Assembly: GCA_023653785.1 (NCBI GenBank)
Contig: JAMKCH010001653.1
Coordinates: 1-64,000, forward strand
Direction of reading: 5' to 3'
DNA: 64,000 nucleotides
DNA from: Ophioderma brevispina
Taxonomy: Eukaryota > Echinodermata > Ophiuroidea > Amphilepidida > Ophiodermatidae
Positions within the stretch are counted from its first letter, which is position 1; every line of letters starts with the position of its first letter. The notes below the pieces were generated by a model. It ran no database searches. It saw nothing but the letters and a program-made list of their open reading frames with translations, and was not told where the DNA came from. The position numbers were made by a program, and so were the translations under genes. Positions 21,417-32,199 of this stretch are shown here, in pieces.

Positions 21417-22446
21417 AATCCTATTCTCGAAGTTTGGGGAAGAAGGTTTGAAGATCCTTTTCTATAGTTTGAAGGGTGCTGAATCAGAATTTTGGGGGCC
21501 AACCTCTGGGAAATGTAGGGAACATTGGAAAAAAATTGAATACATTTGCACAGGGGTAAATTTGAAATCAAGTCAAATTGTGTTTAAATGTACACCGATG
21601 TATTTTTCTTATTGTAAGGATTAAAAAGGTATAGTTTGTCTGGGTGCAGACATTTAGTTACATGGTTACAGCCCTGATAAGGTTCAAGGTCATTCTGAGG
21701 TAAAAAAATATCTGATGCTCAGATTTTGTTGAAAATGGGGTGTTAAATTATTGCTCTACTTATACTGAAACAGAAATTACATTTTAACTCTTTGGGTGAC
21801 AGCTCTGTATACTGAGGTCAAGTTTTGGTGACCCTATAGGCCTAGACCATGCATGTACACCCATGTTACATTTTGCCCACTAATTATGCAAGAAAGAAAG
21901 TCTGAAAAATTGGCAGGCAAAAGTCCCTATAATTTGGATGGGAACATTTGCTTTTTGTTGTTGTAACCTTTGTTTCGAATTAAATAATACCAACATTCTT
22001 ATTAAGCATAGTAAGCTAATGGTACCAGCTGCATATTGTGACCAATTTAGATCAGCAAAGGTTCTGCAAGTAATTTATGATCAGATTTTACGTGGTCTGT
22101 CACTAGAAACTACTGTAATATTTTGCAAGCCAGAAAAAAACGGAGGGCGTCTTGAATATCAACATGTGACATCATAGGTCACACAATCTATACCAAACAT
22201 TGTAAAAAAAAGCAAAACGAACAATTTGACGCCATGCAGTTTCAACAAAATCGGAGCATTTGGAAAGTTTTTATCTCAGGATGACCTTCAACAGTCTTTC
22301 AACCTTAATACCGATGTATTGAGAACATTCACAATTTGACCTGATTTCAAAATTTAGAGGTTGGACCAAAAATTCTGATTCAGCATCCTTCAAACCATAG
22401 AAAAACGTCTTCAAAACTTCTTTCCAAAACTTCGAGAATATAGACG
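21417..22446. mobile_element. ~1.03-kb element with long inverted arms
   Basis: TATTCTCGAAGTTTGG...TTTGAAGGGTGCTGAATCAG at 21,423-21,500 reappears inverted at 22,365-22,442 (CTGATTCAGCATCCTTCAAA...CTTCGAGAATA). The similarity continues inward through TTGAAATCA-GTCAAATTGTG, ACCGATGTATT and GGTTCAAGGTCATTCTGAGG. The arms are therefore about 240-340 bp with indels and the spacer about 450 bp. No transposase is visible; it is a non-autonomous DNA element of unknown superfamily. Confidence 0.75.
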
Positions 22447-22769
22447 GTATCTGTGCATCTGCGCTGTGTTTCGTAACCACATCCAGGGGGAAGACAAAAC
22501 CCATGCAGCTAGTGTAAAATTAATGAAAATTACGAAAATCCAATAACCGTCTTGTTTTCCTAATAAAACTTATCCCTTTTCTTGAAAATTAATAGAATGT
22601 CACCTCATAGTGTGGTATGGTATGTAAATGTCAATGGCTCGCTATTCACACTGCACATTGTCTAATTTTTGTGCGATATTCAGATGGAAATCTAAGTTAA
22701 TGGTGTGGTGCCTTCGATCAATGATATCGTAGGAATTTATTTAAAGGTAGGTAACCCAATCAGGACACT

Positions 22770-23330
22770 GTACCGATGACATCAAGTACAGGATTGGAAA
22801 GGCACAAAATATGGACAGCCAATATCGCTTGTTTCACAAAAGTTGAACTGTACAAAGTCCTCATACTCTCTATGCTCTTGTACGGGTGAGAAACCGGGAC
22901 TCTAAGAAGGACAGATGAGAAATATGAATTTCTAGGATACCAAAAATCTCATTTTGAAAATGGGGGACGATCGATCGAGTTATGTTTTGAAATGATGTGT
23001 CTCAGAAAAATCCGTCACCCGATTAGATAAGATCAAGAACACCAAAATTCATGATGAAACCCTTGGACTGGAAGACACAATACTAGATGCCCCCCACATC
23101 GTACCCAAATCTATTTTGGGAGCAATCATCCAAGGTAAAGGGGAAGACCATCCAAGAAATGGTTAGATTGTGTGAAGGCAGACTGTGCATCCAGAAACAA
23201 CATAAAATCCGTAGAAGATGCTTACAGAACATCACGAGATGGGAAGATCTGGCTGAAGGTCATGAAGCAGAAGCCATCACACATCTCCCAGATGGTGTGG
23301 AAGGCTTAGGTCAAGGTAGGTCAACGCGAC
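22770..23330 (+). pseudogene. LINE ORF2 3' end (broken)
   Basis: Plus-strand frames give TKVELYKVLILSMLLYG (22,840-22,890) followed by ETGTLRRTDEKYEF, then GRPSKKWLDCVKADCASRNN (23,140-23,200) and TSRDGKIWLKVMKQ (about 23,230-23,270). This is the post-RT tail of LINEs (LYGCE-WT, then GRP-K-W-D). A stop replaces the usual Cys after LLYG. The upstream RT core is missing, consistent with 5' truncation. Confidence 0.7.
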
Positions 23331-23654
23331 CCAATCTTGGTCCAATATTTCATGTTTTCTCTCGCAAGCATATGAACGAAATCATCTGATTACAATTTTT
23401 GTGTAAAATCGGTCCAGCCGTTTGGATAGTAGCATAAACGTGTACCAAATTGGCCCGTGGGACAGCTAGTGCGGTCTAGCCACTTGGGGACGTTTTGTTC
23501 ATAACATCAAAAGGAAACATTTCCTGGAGTAATGAGAAAAATATGAATTTTCTTCGGATACTTTTAAGACTTATCCTTCTCAATCGTACATATTACATAA
23601 TGTATGTCGTAATGATTTCTGTTTTCGTAGTTAGTTGCATCATAATCTATCAAT

Positions 23655-23720
23655 CAGATATCTCTAAAGGATATCTCTAAAGGACCTATATATCTAAAGG
23701 ATAGTGGATATTTCTAAAGG
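23655..23720. repeat. Short tandem repeat
   Basis: ATATCTCTAAAGGA and close variants occur four times in a row, ending just before a LINE fragment. Confidence 0.7.
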
Positions 23721-23965
23721 ACCGGAGAACAGCGAATCGCTTAACCATCTTTCAGAAGGCAATGGAGGGACTCCTACCCCTGCCGGTCGACGACCTCCTT
23801 CTGCCGCTCCAACGTCCTTCAAGGCACCATCATTCCAACTCATATCAACTTATTACTGCCAACAAGGATTGTTACAAACATTCATTTTGGCCGCAAACAA
23901 TATCGGACTGGAATAAACTACCCTACCACATCACTACCATTAATAAGCCAGAAGCAAGTTATTAA
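23705..23965 (+). pseudogene. Jockey/CR1-type LINE C-terminal fragment
   Basis: The plus-strand frame ending at 23,965 reads AMEGLLPLPVDDLLLP...NKDCYKHSFWPQTISDWNKL and matches the end of Jockey/CR1 RT proteins (pattern D-Y--SFFPRTI-DWN-LP). Only the last ~85 codons survive. A second frame covers part of the same segment, indicating a frameshift. It belongs to a different LINE copy from the one at 22,770. Confidence 0.7.
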
Positions 23966-24138
23966 CCACTTTAATCAGCAAGACTAAATCAGCATCATTG
24001 CGCACACCTCAACCTGTTCGTTTGGCTTCACCTGGAACGTTGAACAGTATAGCTACAGATAAATGGTGATAAATTAATTAACCCGTCACTTACGAAAACG
24101 AAAAGAGTTTATACTGTTATATGTGGTCAAATTCTCAC

Positions 24139-24456
24139 CTGGGGACACATATGGTCCAGTGGATATAACGACCGACTTTTGACCCAAAGGTCCTGGGTTC
24201 GAGACCCGCTGAGGCCAATGTGCTGTGCACTTGGACAAGGCACTTTACCTCGCTAACGAGGCTTGCCTCTCTCCACCCAGGTGCAAAATGGGGAGCTGTT
24301 AGGAATATGGTGCATTGAGCGCCGCCCAAAGGTATGAGTATATCTTGGGCATTTGTATGGCAGCTGACATATTCTAGTGGCAGCGGAATAAATGTAAAGC
24401 GCTTTGGTACATGCATTGTGAAAGGCGCTATATAAATATCGACATTTTACAAAAAA
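24139..24456 (+). mobile_element. tRNA-headed SINE, copy 1
   Basis: The head carries RNA polymerase III boxes: TGGTCCAGTGG (A box, 24,152-24,162) and GGTTCGAGACC (B box, 24,196-24,206). The body reads GGCACTTTACCTCG...CTCTCTCCACCCAGGTG, and the tail is AAGCGCTTTGGTACATGCA...GGCGCTATATAAATA followed by an A-rich end. A second copy with the same head and body lies inverted at 44,812-45,108. It is transcribed by polymerase III and copied by a LINE in trans. It is not a functional tRNA gene. Confidence 0.85.
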
Positions 24457-24991
24457 AGTTTTCACATCGTCTCGGGCACATCAATAAGATATTGAAAAAG
24501 GCTATGTAATCCGAAAAACTCGACACGATCAAATCAGCACGAGCATTTGGCTATATTGGCAACTGCGAATGCCTTAGAACAGCAAGACTCTTGGAGTCAC
24601 CCTTTCCTTCAGGTTTGATGTGTCATTGTTTTACAATTTCAATGAGAAATCCAGAGACTCCTCAGTTCTTTTGCTAACCCGTGAATTAATTACTCGCATG
24701 TATTCTTCTTCAACGTCAAGTTGTGTACAGTTTATATAAAACCTATATCAACTGTATGGAATATAATAACTTTACTCCTATTGCCATATTGTTCTCTACC
24801 TTGCAGGCAGCAATATAATTATCTGGCTTAAATTGTTTTGGCTTGTTTTATAACTCCCAGCAGTTTTGTCATTTTGTTTGCACCACAATGTATTGCTGAA
24901 TCTTATAAAAGTAAGCACAGCCGAGACAATTCAAAGTAGCCGTTCTCCACGTGGATGTAACAATTAGTGAAAGTTTGAGTTTCCTTTCAGT
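24457..24991. other. Non-coding stretch downstream of the KCTD-like gene
   Basis: This would hold the gene's 3' UTR. I see no canonical AATAAA on the minus strand in this interval. Confidence 0.4.
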
Positions 24992-25705
24992 TCAGGGCAC
25001 GGTGGTGTGAAATACCCATGTTTTGGCTTCACTCAAATGTACTGTACTTCTTACTCTCACGTCAATTGGCAATAACTCGGAAACCGAATCACAAATGTAT
25101 CGCAATCTGTAACCCAGCTTCCAGATCTCTCGAAAAATCATTTGTTTTGTCAATTCAGGTTGCGGTTGATATTTTGAAGTTCCATCACGACAGTTGACAA
25201 ATCCCATATGCCATGGTCGATGTAATTTTTCGCCATTTTCGGACATCTTATGCTCCCCAAGAAATTGATTGCGTGACTCTGATAACTTCAGTAACACATC
25301 CGGGTTTCCAAATATGGTCCAATCAGAGTGCACGCCTGTGCGCTTTTGCGTATACATACGCAGTTCAACATTAAGAGCGCGATCATTTTTAGGTGCTTCC
25401 CTTTCCCTTGTAACAGCTTGTATCAACTCAGGAATCTGATAAAAATCAGCTTCGTCGGCAAGCAAGTCAAGTTCTTTAAAATCGTCCGGAAGAAATAAGT
25501 GAGAACTTCGTAGGAAATTAAGAACATATCGAAATAGAGGCCCGTCTCTATCGATGAAATAGTTGTCGTTTTTATCGAGCGTCGTTGGTAATCTGTTGCT
25601 GAACATGGAACCCAGCACGGAATCTGGGTATCTAGTTAGTGTCTCAAGTGACGTTGTGTATATGTGGCCACCTACATTTAGACTGATAACTTGAATATCA
25701 TCCAT
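24992..25705 (-). CDS. KCTD6/KCTD21-like BTB (T1) domain protein
   Basis: Intact 237-codon frame, the size of vertebrate KCTD6. The BTB/T1 domain spans residues 5-100: LNVGGHIYTTSLETLTRYPD, LGSMF, the highly conserved YFIDRDGPLFRYVLNFLR, DFKELDLLADEADFYQI and ELIQAV. KCTD proteins of this subfamily form oligomers and act as substrate adaptors for cullin-3 ubiquitin ligase. Known targets of the KCTD6/21 group include HDAC1 in Hedgehog signalling; that role is inferred here. Residues 105-237 (HSDWTIFGNP, LGEHKMSENG, HTTVP end) are less conserved, with no clear motif. The frame stays open upstream of the ATG to an AG acceptor-like site at 25,777-25,778, after an in-frame TAG. The protein could therefore gain ~24 residues from a spliced 5' exon, but the chosen ATG begins exactly where family similarity starts. 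It is the only secure host gene in the window. The subtype (6 or 21) cannot be fixed by eye. Confidence 0.93.
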   Translation of the reverse strand: MDDIQVISLNVGGHIYTTSLETLTRYPDSVLGSMFSNRLPTTLDKNDNYFIDRDGPLFRYVLNFLRSSHLFLPDDFKELDLLADEADFYQIPELIQAVTREREAPKNDRALNVELRMYTQKRTGVHSDWTIFGNPDVLLKLSESRNQFLGEHKMSENGEKLHRPWHMGFVNCRDGTSKYQPQPELTKQMIFREIWKLGYRLRYICDSVSELLPIDVRVRSTVHLSEAKTWVFHTTVP

Positions 25706-27580
25706 TTTCTTCTTAGGACTATACTTTGTTCCAAAATACCAAGTCCAGTCTACAAGGTCCAGAAATGTTTCCTTTGCTGACAGCTAAACATAATATTGTT
25801 GTAAGTTGTAGAAGTTGCAGTAGTTGTAAATCACCCAAATATAAAGCGTGTTATCATTTAAGCTATGATTCTAACGTGCACTGAGCAGGCCATGCTATTA
25901 ACATGGGTTGTTCCCATAGGATTGACATACTTCATTTTGGGTTGCTCTGCAGTTTGTCATAACAGTTGACGTTTGTCACAAAACAAAGGTGCTAGTCTGA
26001 TTTGTAATAGTGCTTAAAAATTTTGTTTGCCAATCGTATGCATATGCACAGATTTAACGCTTTTCATAGCTTCTTGTAGCTTACAGAATGCTCATTAGAT
26101 GTCTTAACTACAACGAACAGATTTACGAATAACAAAGAAAAATTATGGATTGGCCTAAAAATACAGGAATGGGTTATACAAAAAGATAAACAGAGCCTCA
26201 GAGACTTTAGTGAGGGTAAGTGAAAGTGGTCTCTATAAGTTAATTTTTATTTCAACGGACCAACAGATGTCATTTGAAGATTTTTTTTTGTGTGAACAAT
26301 TAAATATGAAATGAATTTGGCTTTTTTTTTAATTTTCGCACCTGTCATCGTCACTCCTCAAAACACATGATAACTAAACATTTATCATTACACACTAAAT
26401 GACTAATAAAGAATTATAAGTATATACTAATATGTTTATTGCTTTTTAAAATTTACTTAGTTTATTTTATCTAAGCAAATATATTTCATTATTTTGCTTA
26501 ATTTACCGTTTTAAAGTTTCAAACTGTTTTAATACATACTTTTGAAAGTAAGATAATCAGTGATAATTGTTGCAGTCGAAAGTGTAGATTATTCTTTTTG
26601 TTTAATTTGCTGCTGTTGTTTTTGTTGGTTTGGTTTATTTTGTTTTTGTTTTCTGTGACGTCCTTATCGAGAACATTCCTAGATTTTTAACTCAGTCACG
26701 TCGAATCTTAGACGTCTAATGCCAAGCGGAATTTTGCAATTCGTGCTTAATTTTGGTTTCCGCAAAACGTCTCCGGTGTTACTTTAGCATGTGCCACACT
26801 ATTACCTGAAAATGGCTTTGACAGCAAAACATTTTAAAGTTCACACACACACACACACCCCGAGCGGCATGCAAAGTTACACTGACAAGCTAACAAAGCG
26901 TCCATTTTATGAATTTGCATAAGTTCTAAATTTTAGGCTGGTTTTCCTTGATTGATAACGATATATTTCAGTGAATAACACTCCAATATGCCATCCTTGG
27001 TCTTTTAACCCCAAACAAAAGATGCAAAGGAAACTTCTTATTTCAATGTGGCCTAAGACACGATGTCTGTGTGGCACTTTTAAAAACGCATTATATTCCT
27101 GTTTTAAAATAACAATTTTTACATTTGGTAACCTGCCTTGATCACAATAAAATACTGGAACTCCGAGAGGCTACAATTTAAATTAAAAACATTTGCAAAT
27201 AATTGTTAATGAAGACAGACGGTATAATTAAAGAGACATGGGATTTCCAGAAAGAGCGCTCCCAATTTTTTTGTCGAAACCGAGATTTTTTCATATTTAG
27301 AATGCTTACCATGAATAAGTCGGAAACGCCTTCTTTACATTATTTAGATGATTTAGTATTTTCAAAAGTGCGCTCTCTTTGGAGGCCTATTAAGGACAGC
27401 GGACAAGTTCAAAACGTAGTTTTTGAATTCCTTTTCTAAGTCTTGTTTGTCCAATAAACCTTCGAAACGTATAGGTGTCCTATAACATATCAAGTGCAAA
27501 TTAAGAGAAATTTGTGTCCTCAAAAATCTCCTCGTAATCATACGATAGTATATTTCGTAGTCCCACATTATTATTTTTCC
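25706..27580. other. Non-coding stretch upstream of the KCTD-like gene
   Basis: It probably contains the promoter or a 5' intron of the KCTD gene. I see no convincing TATA box. A CA microsatellite lies at 26,841-26,858. No repeat family or second gene is recognised. Confidence 0.4.
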
Positions 27581-27813
27581 AATGTAATCAGGCGCGTAGC
27601 CAGCCCGGTGGTTCCGAGGGGGCAATTTCCCGGTAGGTGCAACAAATGTCCCGATCACGAGCAAAAATTTCCCGGTCGCAGGCAAAATAGTCCTAAAAAG
27701 GGCTGATTTAACATAAATATCCTTGTTTAATGTCCCGATTTCCCCTCAAAAACATTTTCAGAGGGGCACTCTGCCCCCCTTTCCCCCCACCTGGCTACGC
27801 CACTGAATGTAAT
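27581..27813. mobile_element. 217-bp hAT-like miniature element with perfect 8-bp target duplication
   Basis: AATGTAAT at 27,581-27,588 and 27,806-27,813 flanks the insert at 27,589-27,805. The ends are CAGGCGCGTAGCCAGCC and its inverted partner CCTGGCTACGCCACTG, classic hAT termini. It has no coding capacity. Confidence 0.92.
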
Positions 27814-28043
27814 CTCTTATTAGTTCGTCATATTGCTTTGATATACACGACTCATTTAGAAACATAACGTACCAGAATGTTGTGTTTATACATGTATAAA
27901 CTGACTCGAAAATCAGAATGAGTGTGACACGCGCCGCCTTCATGGAATTTGCTGGAGTTATGGAATTTGCTGGAATAAGCGTGAACATCAATTGAAAATG
28001 TTCTCTGGGTCGGGTGCTCACACACACAATGCTGCCATATATA

Positions 28044-29135
28044 AGGGGTTCCAAAAAATAAGTTCCCTCCTAAAATTGGAGGACATTTTGTTGCATAACT
28101 TCATTTAGAACTGGATGTTTAGAAAATGTTAAAACGTTTTAAAGAGAGGAAACATTTGGCTATGCCACAAAAGTCGTTGCTTTTCAGAGAACACTTTTGG
28201 CATCAACAACAGTCCCTTTTTCCAAAAATGATGCTGTCAGAAAAAAGTGGCACTTTACCGTATTCAAAGGTCTAAATTGAAGAAATGATCAATTTACAAT
28301 AACGATATTTCATTTCTTTTCTTTATATTCATTTCGGTCTGAAGTAGATAAGCTTTAAACATGAACGCATATGCAAACAAATAATCAAGAAAGAGACAAA
28401 TATGCAGACAAACAAACAAATAATGAGATGAAATTTGTTTAAGCAACACCAGTCGAAATGTGAAGTAGATCGACACATAAAGGAGAACGCTACACTGGCT
28501 CAACGTGGTGGAATTATCCAGCGAGCATGGAACCACATTCATCAACAGAACATCAGCAAATTGGTAAACAGCATGTGTAAACACTATTGTAACAATGATG
28601 TCATCAGTGCAGATGGAGGAAACATTGAATATTGAGTTTTCACCCTGGAAGACAGAACAATTAACCTTATTTTGATTGAAAACGGCATTTCAAAACTTAC
28701 CCGCAGCGCGCAGCTTCAGAAAAAAAGAGTATGCAAAGAAAAATGACTATTTGATACTGATGAATGTAAAGCTTACATCTCGTTGTTTGTTTCCTGCATA
28801 TATGTCATGTTTATTTGTTTACATATGCGTCAATGTTTTAAGCTTATTACTTCACACCGCAATGAATATGGAAATGAAATTGGTGTTAGTAAATTGATAA
28901 TTTCTTGACTTTAGACCTTTGAGTACGGTAAAGTGCCACTTTTTCTGGCGACATTATTTTTGGGGAAAAAAGAGTATATGTTGATGCAAAAGGCTTTTTT
29001 GAAAAGCAACGACTTTTGTGGCAGCCAAATGTTTCCTCTCATAACTTTTTAAAATTTTTAAATCATCAGTTCTAAGTGAAGTTATGCAACGAAATTTCCT
29101 TGGATTTTAGTGGGAACTTATTTTTTGGAACCCTG
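28044..29135. mobile_element. Tc1-like DNA element B, complete, long terminal inverted repeats
   Basis: It is flanked by TA (28,042-28,043 and 29,136-29,137). The ends AGGGGTTCCAAAAAATAAGT and ACTTATTTTTTGGAACCCTG are inverted, and the inverted similarity runs about 330 bp inward on each side (AAGCAACGACTTTTGTGG, GGCACTTT-C-GTA, AAGCTTA). A transposase remnant sits in the middle (28,435-28,635). It is complete in structure but non-autonomous. Confidence 0.9.
28435..28635 (+). pseudogene. Tc1-like transposase C-terminal remnant in element B
   Basis: Frame of 66 codons with KCEVDRHIKENATLAQRGG, HIHQQNISKLVNSM and ADGGNIEY, homologous to the fragment at 16,438-16,623. It covers only the last third of a Tc1 transposase, and no DDE Asp pair is present. 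Confidence 0.7.
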
Positions 29136-29390
29136 TATTTATGAGATTATTTTATAACTCAAATAACTCAATACACCTAACACATGATCTGCTTGAAAGG
29201 TAGTCCTTAGGTCACACTTGTTTGTTGTGGATTGTTCGCCTTTTCAAAATATGGATTTCATCACATTTTATCCCATTAATGTTACCTCAAAACGTTTTTA
29301 AATCAAATCAGACCGCCGCGGCGCGCCGTAGATGTAGGAGACCTTTCCCCTATCATACGTGATTTAAAAACAAAAAAGAAAAGGGGGGTT

Positions 29391-29819
29391 GTATTCAAAG
29401 GTGGATATGATGCGTGAACATGGACTTACAAAATGCACCCTAAACAAGTATTTCCAACGACTTAAAAACATACCCTAAACAAGTATTTTTGTCTATTTTT
29501 GCTACCCTAAACAGATTTTTTTGTCAGTAGCAATGCATTGTGTCGTTATAGCCTACCCTTTATAATCTTGCTTTGCTTTACTTCCGATTTACAGTATTTT
29601 TGATGATTTTGATCTTTGAGTATTACATACCCTAAACACGTACATCACAATTTCTGGGTTAAGAAAAAAAAAATTTCCCCATATTTTGCTGTTTTTGACA
29701 CCCTAATCTATGTACGCGCGTACATCGCCTGTTGGAAAAAAATAAATAAAAAAGGACCCTTTTAACGCGTTTTCTTGTTCACGTATCATATCCACCTTTA
29801 AATACAAGTGCCCCCCCTT
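29391..29819. mobile_element. 429-bp terminal-inverted-repeat element with internal CCCTAAAC repeats
   Basis: The left end AAGGGGGGTTGTATTCAAAG and the right end CTTTAAATACAAGTGCCCCC are inverted partners. The similarity continues inward through GGTGGATATGATGCGTGAACA / TGTTCACG-ATCATATCCACC. Inside, TACCCTAAACAAGTATTTTT-like units recur about five times. No coding capacity, superfamily unknown. Confidence 0.8.
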
Positions 29820-29844
29820 CCCAGGAAACAGGGTATTTTATCCA

Positions 29845-30412
29845 AACACGACATTTTCCAGAGCGTTTTCGATCAATTATTGAGATCACCAAGACTTCGT
29901 TGTTTTCTCGTGTACAAGAAAATATAGCCTCATTGCAGATTGGTGCAAGAATTGTGGGTTTCATGATAAATATCTCAAATTTGGCACAGAGTACGGGCAT
30001 ATCGAAAGGAAAACTTTTTGGCTATTACAGGGCATTGGAGATTTCTCATATTTCACGGTGGGAGGTTGTATGAAAGGTGAGGAAACTTCAAATAGCCAAA
30101 AACTCAAATTTCATGTTGTATAGGTGTAACATAACTAAAGTTGCTCCATTTTGGTAAGGCAAAATGATTAAAGTAAAGAATAATTTTGACGATGTCACAC
30201 GTTCAGTTTCCGAGGTAAAGCATAAACAGGACACTAGCCATTTTGTGCATGCAAAATTGCTACTGTAATGACGTACACAGTACAGCCAGCAACGCAATGA
30301 GGTGATATTGCTCGGTACATCATTCTGGGGATACTCTTGTGTTATCATGGCAGCTTTGTAGGCTAGAGTAATACCTGTCTTTCTAGAGCACTTGTGGTCC
30401 AGGCCAGACCTG
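29845..30412. repeat. 568-bp direct duplication, copy 1, ending in A21
   Basis: It appears identical, base for base as far as I can read, to 30,659-31,226. This copy is followed at once by 21 adenines (30,413-30,433) and then by a unique 225-bp spacer. A minus-strand frame (MPVLCAKFEIFIMKPTILAP...) is present in both copies, but I do not recognise it. Confidence 0.9.
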
Positions 30413-30658
30413 AAAAAAAAAAAAAAAAAAAAATTTGGATCAAATTTGAAATTTATTTTCTTGATTTGAAAGGATGATCAACAAGAATGGTTCTTTAACT
30501 AACTGCCTGTACATTTTTGTACAAAGTTTTTGTAAAGTCAACAGATACGAGTGGTTTTAGATCACTAGTGCAAATCTAATTAATATTCAAAATCCAAGTT
30601 GACTGTGCATACGGGGAACGTAAAATAGAGTCCTTTCTAGACCTCTGCGGCCTGCCTG

Positions 30659-31226
30659 AACACGACATTTTCCAGAGCGTTTTCGATCAATTATTGAGAT
30701 CACCAAGACTTCGTTGTTTTCTCGTGTACAAGAAAATATAGCCTCATTGCAGATTGGTGCAAGAATTGTGGGTTTCATGATAAATATCTCAAATTTGGCA
30801 CAGAGTACGGGCATATCGAAAGGAAAACTTTTTGGCTATTACAGGGCATTGGAGATTTCTCATATTTCACGGTGGGAGGTTGTATGAAAGGTGAGGAAAC
30901 TTCAAATAGCCAAAAACTCAAATTTCATGTTGTATAGGTGTAACATAACTAAAGTTGCTCCATTTTGGTAAGGCAAAATGATTAAAGTAAAGAATAATTT
31001 TGACGATGTCACACGTTCAGTTTCCGAGGTAAAGCATAAACAGGACACTAGCCATTTTGTGCATGCAAAATTGCTACTGTAATGACGTACACAGTACAGC
31101 CAGCAACGCAATGAGGTGATATTGCTCGGTACATCATTCTGGGGATACTCTTGTGTTATCATGGCAGCTTTGTAGGCTAGAGTAATACCTGTCTTTCTAG
31201 AGCACTTGTGGTCCAGGCCAGACCTG
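30659..31226. repeat. 568-bp direct duplication, copy 2
   Basis: Copy of 29,845-30,412. It has no poly(A) and continues into different sequence after GACCTG. The minus-strand frame across its right half runs on to 31,360 (152 codons in all), with no domain I can name. Confidence 0.9.
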
Positions 31227-31370
31227 CTCTTTAAATTGCCGTAGAACAGTGCGGTAAGATCAGGTTCTGTTTTTCTGGTAGGGCTAAATCTAGTTCCAGG
31301 ATCTTCTGCCATGCACACTGAGAGAATCCTTATTATGCAACGTTTCATGGAAATCCGCACCTAAACATTA

Positions 31371-31976
31371 TTGTTATGCTCCGATGGAATGTTCACCATC
31401 CGCAGCAAAAGAAGACTTCTATGCCGCCCTCACAGACCATCTTGGCCAAGTAAAAACGCACGACATCCACCTTGTCCTTGGGCCGGGGACTTTAATGCCA
31501 AAGTTGGATTGGATAGTCATGTTACCCACCCTGCGATTGTGGGTAGGTACTGTTTCCATGATTCCACAAACGACAATGGTGAACGACTAGTGAACCTGCG
31601 TCATGAACATAATCTACGACTTGCACAACCAACACTTCCACAGCCACGTCATCGCTTATGAACCTGGACGCATCCTGCTGGAACAAAACACCAATTGGAT
31701 CACATACTGATCAACAACAAGTGTGTCAACTCTCTTCGGAACTGTCGTGCCTATAATACAGTAGAACTGGACTCAGACCACCACATCGTTAGCCTTCTCT
31801 TCGTCACTAGCTTGAGAACAAGCAAGGGGAAGCCGTGCAAGAGACCCAAGTTCAATTGGAGGAAGCTGCAGGATCCAGTTAAAAGAGAAGAGTTTCAGAT
31901 GGAGTTATCCAATCGATTCAGAGCACTTAGCATCATGAATGACTCCATAAACATCAGAGTGCTACCAGTCCTTTGA
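31371..31976 (+). pseudogene. RTE-like LINE endonuclease domain (broken)
   Basis: Plus-strand frames carry GDFNAKVGLDS (31,485-31,520), STNDNGERLVNLRHEHNLRL (31,565-31,625), then LDHILINNKCVNSLRNCRAY (31,697-31,755) and LDSDHHIVSLLF (31,768-31,803). These are the GDFN, NGE-L and SDHH motifs of apurinic-type LINE endonucleases, which nick target DNA. KRPKFNWRKLQDPVKREEFQ follows, as in RTE-like ('craniofacial development protein 2-like') LINEs. At least two frameshifts break it. Confidence 0.8.
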
Positions 31977-32199
31977 AATAACAGTAAGAGACGTTGCCAA
32001 GAAGTAGTTGACCCTGTGGCCTTCCGAGCTGGGTATCTGATAAGACCATTAGCCTAAAAATTGAAAGGGATAAGGCCAAGAAGAAATTCTCTATGTCCAA
32101 TTGCCCATAGGCAAGAGGTAAATGGAGGAATTGAATGTCAGTCTCAATTCTTCGTACGTACAAAGAAGATGAGGCTCCGCACTCAACAAACAGTTGGAA

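Noticed and set aside
24150..24210. Possible tRNA gene
   Set aside because: A and B boxes are present, but the cloverleaf is degenerate and the sequence continues into a repeated body with a sister copy at 45,108, so it is a SINE head.
29391..29819. Interstitial telomere
   Set aside because: CCCTAAAC units are not contiguous and sit inside a terminal-inverted-repeat element.
30902..31360. 152-codon minus-strand ORF
   Set aside because: Most of it lies inside the 568-bp duplication; composition is not domain-like and no family is recognised.
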